From NCBI GenBank assembly GCA_964613795.1, contig CAZTJR010000011.1, forward strand, positions 32,977 to 96,976: DNA of 64,000 bases, given 5' to 3'. Below the pieces are notes generated by a model. It saw only the letters and a program-made list of their open reading frames with translations, had not been told where the DNA came from and did not search any database. The number at the start of each line of letters is the position of its first letter. The stretch's first letter is position 1. The DNA comes from Chromatocurvus sp964613795 (GTDB lineage: Bacteria; Pseudomonadota; Gammaproteobacteria; Pseudomonadales; Halieaceae). Shown here piece by piece: positions 57,727-64,000 of this stretch. Position numbers and translations under genes: made by a program.

Positions 57727-59001
57727 TTAACCGCGCTCCCCCGGGGAAGAGTCCACGTTCCCGCGAATACTGTCGCCCCACCCGGTCTGCGTCTGCCATG
57801 GCCAGAGTGTCCACGTCGTCGGGTGATTCCGGCTATGCAAGCGCAACGGATAGTCGCCGGCCGCGAGCGCGGCAGAAAGCGACGCGCCCGTCAGGTCCTG
57901 GCGCAGAATTTCGCGTTGCTGCGCGTCGTGTATGCCGATGTACAGAAAGTCATCCGGGTGTTGACCCAGGTTGGCGGGAATTCCTGTCAGCGGCAGAGTG
58001 ACAACATGTTCCGGAAGCAGACGTGCCCGCCGCCACCTGGCCAGTCGTGAATGCCTTGGGGGAAGGCCCCGCAGGGTGTCCTGCGTTACCCGGCGGGCTG
58101 ACAGCGCAATACCCGCGTAGGCCTCATAGTCCGCCAGCGAGCGCGTTGTGCCCAGCCCGAAGGACCCCAAGTCGCTTGCGCCTTTGGGGTCAACCAGACG
58201 GCGGTACTGCTGCAGGCTGCGTTCATTGCGCAACCACCAGCGCCGGTTATCGCTCCAGTGCCGCGGCGCGCGAGGACGGTGGTAATGGTGCCAGAGAAGC
58301 CTCAGTCGCGGGTGAAACAGGTCGTAGCCGTGGGTATAGGCGCGCAGGGCCATGGCGGGCTCCTCGCCGAAGAAGTACAGGCGTGGATCGTAAGGGACCT
58401 CGCGGCAGAACACGCCGAGAGTGAACAGAAAGTGTCCCGACAGAAAGCGGGCCCGCTCCAGTCGCGAACGCCGCGGTGGGCCGTCCATGGCCACAGGCAT
58501 GACCTTGAAGGGGCCCTCGGCACTGAAGCCATTGAAAACCAGTCTCAGGGGCGTTCCGCCGAGATCGGCATCGGCATCGCCCGGTTCGTAGGGAGGCAGG
58601 TAGCTGGTGAGGAGAGGTTTTCTGGCGCCCGCGCGCCGTGCCTCATTCATCAGCGCTTTGGCAGTGGTGTCCCACCCCGGGGCAAAGCGGTGGTGGGAGT
58701 CAATCTGCAGGGTATATGTCTCGCCCTCATAGAGGCGCTGCGTTTCGCTGCGCGCCCAGCAGGTGCCGCGAGCGAGGGTGTAATGCACATCCCTGACTCT
58801 CACCTGGGGCATGCTCGCGAACTCGGCCAGACTGTCGTCCTCGGCGTGTTGCCAGCAGATGCCGAAGGTCAGCTGCTGTGGCTGATCGGCATTTGCCATG
58901 CAGTGACGCAGGGTCGGCAGCAACTCCGGGTCACGATACGCCGCAATCTGCACGAAAATGCGCTGATCGGGCGCTTCGGTATCGACGTGGGTATTCATCA
59001 A
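57727..59001 (-). CDS. GT60-like GlcNAc-transferase family protein
   Basis: 424 residues. The fold of PF11397/GT60 glycosyltransferases is visible: RIFVQIAAYRDPELLPTLRHC at the start, LTFGICWQHAEDDSL, then the metal-binding LQIDSHHRFAPGWD (Asp101, His103) and YFFGEEPAMALRAYTHGYDLFHP. Characterised GT60 enzymes add alpha-GlcNAc to hydroxyproline (Dictyostelium Skp1) or to Thr-rich mucins. Residues 330-424 form an additional beta-rich C-terminal domain of unknown type. It begins 5 bp after the stop of the GT60-PqqD gene, in the operon with the Pro/Thr/Ser-rich protein. No ribosome site is obvious; coupling is likely. Confidence 0.8.
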   Translation of the reverse strand: MMNTHVDTEAPDQRIFVQIAAYRDPELLPTLRHCMANADQPQQLTFGICWQHAEDDSLAEFASMPQVRVRDVHYTLARGTCWARSETQRLYEGETYTLQIDSHHRFAPGWDTTAKALMNEARRAGARKPLLTSYLPPYEPGDADADLGGTPLRLVFNGFSAEGPFKVMPVAMDGPPRRSRLERARFLSGHFLFTLGVFCREVPYDPRLYFFGEEPAMALRAYTHGYDLFHPRLRLLWHHYHRPRAPRHWSDNRRWWLRNERSLQQYRRLVDPKGASDLGSFGLGTTRSLADYEAYAGIALSARRVTQDTLRGLPPRHSRLARWRRARLLPEHVVTLPLTGIPANLGQHPDDFLYIGIHDAQQREILRQDLTGASLSAALAAGDYPLRLHSRNHPTTWTLWPWQTQTGWGDSIRGNVDSSPGERG

Positions 59002-59006
59002 TGCTG

Positions 59007-60254
59007 TCAGTAGACGATGGCGTTCTGTGCGCGCAGGCCTACGAGAACCTCGCGGATGTCTGACGCCAGATCCGGCACCTCTGCGTAGGCGTCCGCCAGC
59101 AGGGTGCAGATATCCTCGGTGGTTCGCGCGCCATCAACCAGATGCCAGACCAGTGCCGCGGTGTCGTTCAGGTAGCAGGCTCGCGTGGAGTCGGGGTTAT
59201 AGAGAACAAGCTCGCCATCCAGCTGCTCGCTGGTCCAGCCAGGGCTGCGCGCTGGCGTGGCCTGGTGTGGGGCGGCGATCCGGGTGACTTCCGAGGGCTC
59301 CGCCTGCGAATCCTCTGAAGACTCGTGATCCCTTCGCGGCGGTAGATGTGCCAGGGTGTCGGCTTCTATGTGGCGCTTGCTGAAGGAGACTCCGGCGAAG
59401 CGCTCGTAGTCAGCCAGTGAGCGCTCCTGGCCAAGGCCGTAGCGGCCGAAATTCTCTCGCGGTACACCGTCCAGTCCTACCAGTCTGGCATAGCGCGACA
59501 GCGCTCTGCCGTTGCGCGTCATCCAGTTGTCGTGATCGTCCCAGTGGCAGCGCCTGCCTTTGCGGGAGTATTCGTGCCAGAGAAGGGTGCGGTGGGGCGA
59601 ATAGAAATCATAGCCGCTGGTCCATGCGCGCACGCAGGTGCCGATTTCCTCGCCGTGAAAGTAGCCCTGGGGGTCAATGGGAACATCGCGTACCAGCGTG
59701 CCGTCGCTGAAGCTGAAGTGCGCCGACCAGAAGCGCGTAGGCACCGGACTTTCCGGGCTGTCGACGGGAATATAGGGACGCATGAAGAGCACGCCTGAGT
59801 CGTCGAAGCGGTCCACGCCAAGAAGCCACAGGTCCTGGCTGCGTCCCGCCGGGTCGTTCCCGGGATCAAAGGCCGGCAGGTAGGTTGTGAGGACCGGGCG
59901 GGTTACGCCGGCATCGCGAAGACCTTCCAGCATGTCCACCAGCTGGGTATCCCAGCCGGCGACACAGCGGTGATGGCCATCGAGCTGCAGAAAATACCGT
60001 TCATCCCGGTATTCCTGCTGTATGCGATGGCGCGCCCAGCACACGCCCCGGCTCTCCCGGTAGGGCACGTCGATCAACTGAATCCGGGGGTTATCTGCCC
60101 ACTCGCCAAGGGATTCGTCCGCACCCCGCTGCCAGCAGATGCACACGGAGAGTCGTGAGACATCGTCTGCCATGGTAAAGAGACTGCGGAGTGTCTCGGG
60201 CAGGTCGAATTCGCGGTAGGCGGCAATGCTGATAAAGATACTGGCCGGGTTCAT
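59007..60254 (-). CDS. GT60-like glycosyltransferase fused to a PqqD-type peptide-binding domain
   Basis: 415 residues. Residues 1 to about 310 are GT60-like: IFISIAAYREFDLPETLRSL, LQLDGHHRCVAGWD (Asp92, His94) and YFHGEEIGTCVRAWTSGYDFY. A charged linker (about 310-338) leads to residues 339-415, which match PqqD: GELVLYNPDSTRACYLNDTA, ALVWHLVDGARTTEDICTLL and SDIREVLVGLRAQNAI. PqqD-like domains (RiPP recognition elements) bind leader peptides of modification substrates. The ATG overlaps the stop of the upstream glycosyltransferase gene (ATGA). The fusion suggests that the transferase selects a substrate by its leader. Confidence 0.82.
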   Translation of the reverse strand: MNPASIFISIAAYREFDLPETLRSLFTMADDVSRLSVCICWQRGADESLGEWADNPRIQLIDVPYRESRGVCWARHRIQQEYRDERYFLQLDGHHRCVAGWDTQLVDMLEGLRDAGVTRPVLTTYLPAFDPGNDPAGRSQDLWLLGVDRFDDSGVLFMRPYIPVDSPESPVPTRFWSAHFSFSDGTLVRDVPIDPQGYFHGEEIGTCVRAWTSGYDFYSPHRTLLWHEYSRKGRRCHWDDHDNWMTRNGRALSRYARLVGLDGVPRENFGRYGLGQERSLADYERFAGVSFSKRHIEADTLAHLPPRRDHESSEDSQAEPSEVTRIAAPHQATPARSPGWTSEQLDGELVLYNPDSTRACYLNDTAALVWHLVDGARTTEDICTLLADAYAEVPDLASDIREVLVGLRAQNAIVY

Positions 60255-61972
60255 GACTCGATGCGTTCCTCTGCGGGGTAGTGGTGGTCGCGGCGGTGCT
60301 CGATCGGTGAAGCGAGCAGGACGCCGCCATGAAGCTCCCCACGGTGAGCGCGTTCGAACAGGTGGGCCATCCAGGTCTGCTCGTGGGGATGCTGCCAGCG
60401 GGTGTCCAGGAACATGCGCTGGTTGCCGCGGCGACTCACCAGCTGCGGCCAGTTGGAGTAGAACACCTCGCCCGTGGCAAAGGCGAGACCATCGCGACTG
60501 CCAACGCGAGAGAAGCGGACAGGCGGGATGTCATCCAGGGCAAGGCCTTCTGATCGCCGCGGGCAGGCCGGCCAGAATGTCTGCCGCTTTTCTTCGGTGA
60601 CGTTGTGCCATGCCCACTGCCGGTCGTTGGCGCCGTAGAATTCGGTGAAGCTGAGCTTCAGAAAATCCAGCTGTTCAGCCGCGAGAATCGCCATGGCGCG
60701 CTGCAGCAATCGCTCTGTGCAGCGTGGGAAACCGCTTCTGCAAACCCCCTCGCCGTGCCAGCGCAGCATGTCGTCTTCGAGGTAGAGCATCGTTGCCGCG
60801 CCACTTTCGTGGAAGTGGTCGGCGACGAACTGGCGTCCCCCGCAGACGCCGAGATTTCCCTGCGGCAGGTGCGCGGCGCCAATATAGCGGCTCAGGCGGG
60901 CATTCTGCGCGATACAGTCGGCACGGCTGCTGTTGTCGACAATGAACAGGCGCAGCGCAGGCATTTCCTGCCAGTCGTCGTACCAGGAGTCGAGCAGCAG
61001 GCGCAGCTGTTCCGGGCAGTTGAACGTCAGGATGTAGACGGAAAGCGGCGGTCGACGAGCGGTGGGCAACGGTGCGGGAGGGGCCTGCTGGCCCGTGCCG
61101 GGTGTCGTGCTGCCAGCTGTCCCGGTGTCTTCCTGTGCCAGGGCTTCCATGAAGGGCGCGATCATGCCGTTTTCGGCCAGCGTCACTCGGTGGAACAGGT
61201 CGGGGTGGCGGTGCGCAACAAGGGTCAGGACGCTCTCCTCAGTGCCCATATCCCCGGCGGCCAGGGTCGCGTCAAGGTAGTGATGGTACTCACGGCTGAC
61301 ACGGTGAATGGCGGAGGGCGAGCCGCCAAACAGGCCGCCGCGGGCGACCCAGCCGACATGCTCCGTGCCGGACCAGCGTGCCATGGCCGGCCGGGCGAAG
61401 CCGTGAATTTCGCTCCCGCCGGGGTAGGGGAAGCTGAGTAGAAGAAACGGATCGAGATACGCCGGGAGACGGCGCAGCCATGCCCGGTTGCCCAGCATTC
61501 CCCCGCAGGTTCTGGCAATGCCGGCATCCAGCCAGATGATGTGCGTACTGTCGAAGGGATTGTTTTGCGCAACGCTGTCCAGCATTGCCAGTTTGCTCAT
61601 GACCAGAGGGTTGTAATGCGGTAGCACCGCCTGTGGGCTACCCGCCAGCCAGGCTGCCTGCCCACGCCAGACAGCATCGCCTCGTAGTGTCTGTACTGCC
61701 GCAAAGCCGGGAAAGTCCCGCTCAAGCGAAGCGGGCGTCAGTCGGCGGATCTGGGTGTTGTGCGAGTTTCGGTGCTGCCAGACTTCGTGCTCGAGGTCGG
61801 GTGAGGTGTAAATGACAAGCGGCGAGTCCATGGCCAGCAACTGCGAAAAGTGCGCCCAGTACTCGGAAAAAGAGCGCTTCTGTTCAGAGGGAAGGTTTTC
61901 AGCGTCCGCTCCTCTGCCAATATCGAGCAGGGCGGTGACAATTGTGAGCGTCGTACGTGAGGGCTTAGTCAC
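60251..61972 (-). CDS. Two-domain glycosyltransferase (HtrL/YibB-like plus GT2-like)
   Basis: 573 residues, with a GTG start at 61972 overlapping the end of the Pro/Thr/Ser-rich gene by 8 bp. The N-terminal half (TIVTALLDIGRG, SEYWAHFSQLLAMDSPLVIY, THIIWLDAGIARTCGG) resembles the HtrL/YibB/WlaTC family. After a Pro/Ala linker near residue 300 comes a GT-A/GT2-type domain with SVYILTFNCPEQLRLLLDSW, LFIVDNSSR, GNLGVCGGRQF and the metal motif LYLEDDM. Two catalytic units in one chain could add two sugars in succession. No signal peptide, so cytoplasmic. Donor and acceptor are not known. Confidence 0.8.
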   Translation of the reverse strand: MTKPSRTTLTIVTALLDIGRGADAENLPSEQKRSFSEYWAHFSQLLAMDSPLVIYTSPDLEHEVWQHRNSHNTQIRRLTPASLERDFPGFAAVQTLRGDAVWRGQAAWLAGSPQAVLPHYNPLVMSKLAMLDSVAQNNPFDSTHIIWLDAGIARTCGGMLGNRAWLRRLPAYLDPFLLLSFPYPGGSEIHGFARPAMARWSGTEHVGWVARGGLFGGSPSAIHRVSREYHHYLDATLAAGDMGTEESVLTLVAHRHPDLFHRVTLAENGMIAPFMEALAQEDTGTAGSTTPGTGQQAPPAPLPTARRPPLSVYILTFNCPEQLRLLLDSWYDDWQEMPALRLFIVDNSSRADCIAQNARLSRYIGAAHLPQGNLGVCGGRQFVADHFHESGAATMLYLEDDMLRWHGEGVCRSGFPRCTERLLQRAMAILAAEQLDFLKLSFTEFYGANDRQWAWHNVTEEKRQTFWPACPRRSEGLALDDIPPVRFSRVGSRDGLAFATGEVFYSNWPQLVSRRGNQRMFLDTRWQHPHEQTWMAHLFERAHRGELHGGVLLASPIEHRRDHHYPAEERIES

Positions 61973-62477
61973 GCGGCGGCGCAGGTCGCTTCTCCGGTGT
62001 CCGGCTGTTGCGGCCTTTAAAGCGTTTTACGCCCATGTAGCCGAGAAGTCCGGTGACAATGCCAATAAACCCGCCGGGGTTCACGCTGACGGGAACCGGT
62101 ATCGCGGACGGCAGCGGTGTTGCCATCGGCAGGGGCGATGGTGTCGGTGTTGGGCCAGGCGTCGGCGTCGGTGTTGGACTAGGTGTTGGCGTCGGGCTAG
62201 GCGTCGGAGTGGGTGTTGGCGTCGGGCTGGGCGTCGGCGTCGGAGTGGGTGTTGGAGTTGGGCTAGGCGTCGGGCCAGGTGTCGGAGTCGGTACAGGGCT
62301 CGATGTTGGTGAGGGCGTGGGGGTCGGGTCACCCTCCTGCGCCTGCGCCGACATTACAACTGAATCGAGAACGGGCTTGACCCAGGACGCCGGTATGACA
62401 CCGGTCTGCACGGCAGCCCCGACTGCACCCACGCCTAGGGCCTTCAGGAGGCGTCGTTTTCCGGCGTCGTTTGTCAT
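61965..62477 (-). CDS. Mucin-like Pro/Thr/Ser-repeat surface protein, likely glycosylation substrate
   Basis: 170 residues in three parts. Residues 1-49 are a leader with a twin-arginine-like stretch (KRRLLKALGVGAVGAAV) and a conserved-looking tail SWVKPVLDSVVMSAQAQ. Residues 51-122 alternate Pro with Thr or Ser almost without exception, giving dozens of potential O-glycosylation sites. Residues 134-150 are a hydrophobic anchor (PGGFIGIVTGLLGYMGV) followed by the basic KRFKGRN, like a C-terminal sorting signal. The repeat uses varied third codon positions, so selection at the protein level is likely. It is the first gene of the operon with three glycosyltransferase genes. The opposite strand also reads open as a Gly/Val repeat but is a shadow. 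Confidence 0.75.
   Translation of the reverse strand: MTNDAGKRRLLKALGVGAVGAAVQTGVIPASWVKPVLDSVVMSAQAQEGDPTPTPSPTSSPVPTPTPGPTPSPTPTPTPTPTPSPTPTPTPTPSPTPTPSPTPTPTPGPTPTPSPLPMATPLPSAIPVPVSVNPGGFIGIVTGLLGYMGVKRFKGRNSRTPEKRPAPPRD
62112..62327 (-). repeat. Tandem repeat encoding (Pro-Thr/Ser)n
   Basis: A degenerate hexamer series encodes Pro-Thr and Pro-Ser pairs, residues 51-122 of the surface protein. Synonymous positions vary between units, so it is an old or selected repeat and not a recent pure slippage tract. Confidence 0.85.
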
Positions 62478-62674
62478 GGTTGCCTGCTCACGGGGGGCGC
62501 CGTCGGCACCATATCGCTAAAGTTTATCAGTTCGACGCACGGTAGGCCAGAGCCGGCAACCGTGCGAAGAAATCCGCGCTGGCGATGGCAGCGGTGTTTG
62601 CTTATTCTTTCTACTTTACGCCCCGATCAAAAATCCCTGAAATTTGATAGTTTTTGCCCCAAAGGAGACCGCCC

Positions 62675-64000
62675 ATGCATGCAGACCGAGGCAGCACCCT
62701 TTTTGCCCTTGTTCTTGCCCTCATCCTGGCCCCCGCCGTTGCCCTGGCCGAACTCACCGACCCAGAGCGCAGGATGGCGAGCTGGATAATCACTCATGAG
62801 GAGGAGGCCGTTGAGCTTCTCGAGCGTATTACCCGCATCAACAGTGGCACCCTGAATGCTGCGGGAGTGCGGGCGGTCGGTGATGTGCTGGAGGCTGAAC
62901 TGGCGACGCTGGGGTTCGAAACCCGCTGGGTGGCGATGCCGCCGTCGGTGCAGCGCGCGGGCCACCTCTTTGCCCGGCGCCGGGGCGATGCCGGGCGCAG
63001 TGTTCTCCTGATTGGCCACCTGGATACGGTATTCGAGCCGGATCACCCCTTCCAGGATTTCGAGCGCGATGGCGACCGGGCGGTGGGTCCCGGTGTGTCG
63101 GATATGAAGGGCGGTGACGTCGCAATCATCTTCGCCCTGCGTGCCATGGCCGCTGCCGGCGTCCTCGAGGACGCAGATATTACGGTGGCCTTCATCGGGG
63201 ATGAGGAGAGCCCCGGTCAGCCCCTGGAGCTCGTGCGTCGGGATCTGATCGAGGCGGGCAAGCGGGTTGATGTCGCGCTCGGGTTCGAGGGCGCGACACG
63301 CGATGGCGATACCGAGTACGTGAGCATTGCCCGGCGCGGTGCCAGCGAGTGGATGCTTGAGGTCGAGGGGCGGGAGGCGCACTCGTCCGGCATTTTTTCC
63401 GAAGACGTGGGAGCCGGCGCCGTTTTCGAGGCCGCGCGCATTCTCAACGCGTTTTATGAGGAGGTTCGCGGCGAGGAGTATCTCACCTTTAACGCCGGCG
63501 CTATTCTTGGGGGGACGGATGTCTCCTACGATGCCGGTGAGAATCGCGGCACGGTCGCGGGCAAGACCAATGTGGTGCCGCAGCGCGTCGTTGTTCAGGG
63601 CGGGCTGCGCACCATCAGCCAGGAGCAGTTGGAGCGGGCCCGCGAGGCCATGCGTCGGGTCGTAGCGCAGGGCAGCCGTCCCGGCACCTCGGCGACGATC
63701 ACTTTTCAGGATGGCTATCCACCAATGGCGCCGACGGACGGCAACCGCGCGCTCATGGCCAGCTACAACGAGGTGAGCGAAGACCTGGGTCTCGGCACCC
63801 TCGAGGTCTATGACCCGGGTCGGCGCGGTGCGGCGGACATTTCCTTTGTTGCACCTTATAGTGACGGCCTTGCCGGGCTTGGTATGCAAGGCCGCGGTGC
63901 CCATGCCCCCGGCGAGTCTCTCGATCTGACGTCTCTGCCGGCCGCGACCAGTCGTGCCGCGATCTTTCTGTACCGGCTGACGACCGGGGCGGAGCGCTAG
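62675..64000 (+). CDS. Secreted M20-family metallopeptidase
   Basis: 441 residues, complete, with the TAG on the last three bases of the window. The ATG at 62675 has AGGAG 7 bases upstream and starts a signal peptide (GSTLFALVLALILAPAVALA). M20 motifs are present: LIGHLDTVFEP with metal His and Asp, GPGVSDMKGG with the bridging Asp, and FIGDEESPG with the catalytic Glu pair; the lid domain carries REAHSSG. The closest pattern is the glutamate carboxypeptidase/CPG2-like branch. It is divergent from the glycosylation operon, with 197 bp between, and no functional link is evident. Confidence 0.9.
   Translation: MHADRGSTLFALVLALILAPAVALAELTDPERRMASWIITHEEEAVELLERITRINSGTLNAAGVRAVGDVLEAELATLGFETRWVAMPPSVQRAGHLFARRRGDAGRSVLLIGHLDTVFEPDHPFQDFERDGDRAVGPGVSDMKGGDVAIIFALRAMAAAGVLEDADITVAFIGDEESPGQPLELVRRDLIEAGKRVDVALGFEGATRDGDTEYVSIARRGASEWMLEVEGREAHSSGIFSEDVGAGAVFEAARILNAFYEEVRGEEYLTFNAGAILGGTDVSYDAGENRGTVAGKTNVVPQRVVVQGGLRTISQEQLERAREAMRRVVAQGSRPGTSATITFQDGYPPMAPTDGNRALMASYNEVSEDLGLGTLEVYDPGRRGAADISFVAPYSDGLAGLGMQGRGAHAPGESLDLTSLPAATSRAAIFLYRLTTGAER

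Noticed and set aside
62112..62327. Possible CRISPR array or VNTR
   Set aside because: Units are degenerate hexamers inside a coding frame, with no spacers and no cas genes.
62053..62520. Plus-strand open frame encoding a Gly-Val repeat
   Set aside because: It is the complement of the Pro/Thr/Ser repeat gene. The minus-strand product has a leader, an anchor and operon partners; the Gly-Val frame has no ribosome site or flanking domain.
1..64000. tRNA, rRNA, insertion sequences, phage or plasmid elements
   Set aside because: No cloverleaf, transposase, integrase, terminal repeat or replication gene was seen by reading the sequence; a tRNAscan or Rfam search was not possible.

Overview
The window reads as a draft chromosome segment from a high-GC marine gammaproteobacterium. 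PEP-CTERM-like proteins ending in a VPxPATLAL-type signal, two large TonB-dependent receptors, a fused NDH/SelD protein, S9, M20 and DUF885 peptidases and an acyl-CoA-ligase catabolic cluster together suggest the Halieaceae (OM60/NOR5) or a close relative. This placement is inference from gene content; there is no rRNA or other marker here. No tRNA, rRNA, CRISPR array, prophage or insertion sequence was recognised. Three runs of exactly 100 N (1882-1981, 7105-7204, 55129-55228) are scaffold gaps. The middle one is flanked by a perfect 55-bp direct repeat, so it is probably an assembly artefact.

Layout. 1-4.2 kb: the end of a beta-propeller/TPR protein, two PEP-CTERM-like secreted proteins and a divergent inorganic pyrophosphatase. 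4.4-9.7 kb: amidase, SDR, a dipeptidase remnant and the NDH-SelD fusion. 9.7-13.8 kb: a small membrane protein, a split LigD (polymerase and phosphoesterase as separate genes, no ligase) behind a DksA-like gene, an NmrA-like protein and a MOSC protein. 13.9-19.5 kb: an apparent phosphate-acquisition island, with a TonB receptor coupled to a purple-acid-type phosphatase, an opposing metallophosphoesterase, and PhoB-like 11-bp repeats in front of both. 19.5-22.6 kb: an operon of a PhyH dioxygenase, two methyltransferases and an HNH protein. 22.8-24.3 kb: a DASS transporter.

24.6-35.0 kb holds little-characterised genes: a metallophosphoesterase coupled to a 1290-residue GMC oxidoreductase/alpha-beta-hydrolase fusion, a membrane-anchored TPR protein, and an operon of a Tat lipoprotein, an unknown protein and a HEAT-like protein. 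35.2-37.7 kb: S9 peptidase and YaeQ. 37.9-51.5 kb: a probable catabolic cluster for a hydrophobic, steroid-, terpenoid- or aromatic-like substrate (tandem HxlR regulator, SDR, three NTF2-fold proteins, DUF1295 reductase-like protein, MFS permease, two acyl-CoA ligases, a DapB-like dehydrogenase, TonB receptor). 51.6-57.7 kb: rhodanese, a small membrane protein, an NRAMP-like transporter coupled to a DUF885 peptidase, and a TIGR04076-like protein with an aldo/keto reductase.

57.7-62.5 kb is the most intriguing part. It is a tight four-gene operon encoding a mucin-like Pro/Thr/Ser-repeat protein with a Tat-like leader and a C-terminal membrane anchor, a two-domain HtrL/GT2-like glycosyltransferase, a GT60-like (GlcNAc-transferase) protein fused to a PqqD-type peptide-recognition domain, and a second GT60-like protein. 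I propose a dedicated O-glycosylation system in which the PqqD domain recruits the substrate. An M20 peptidase completes the window on the opposite strand.
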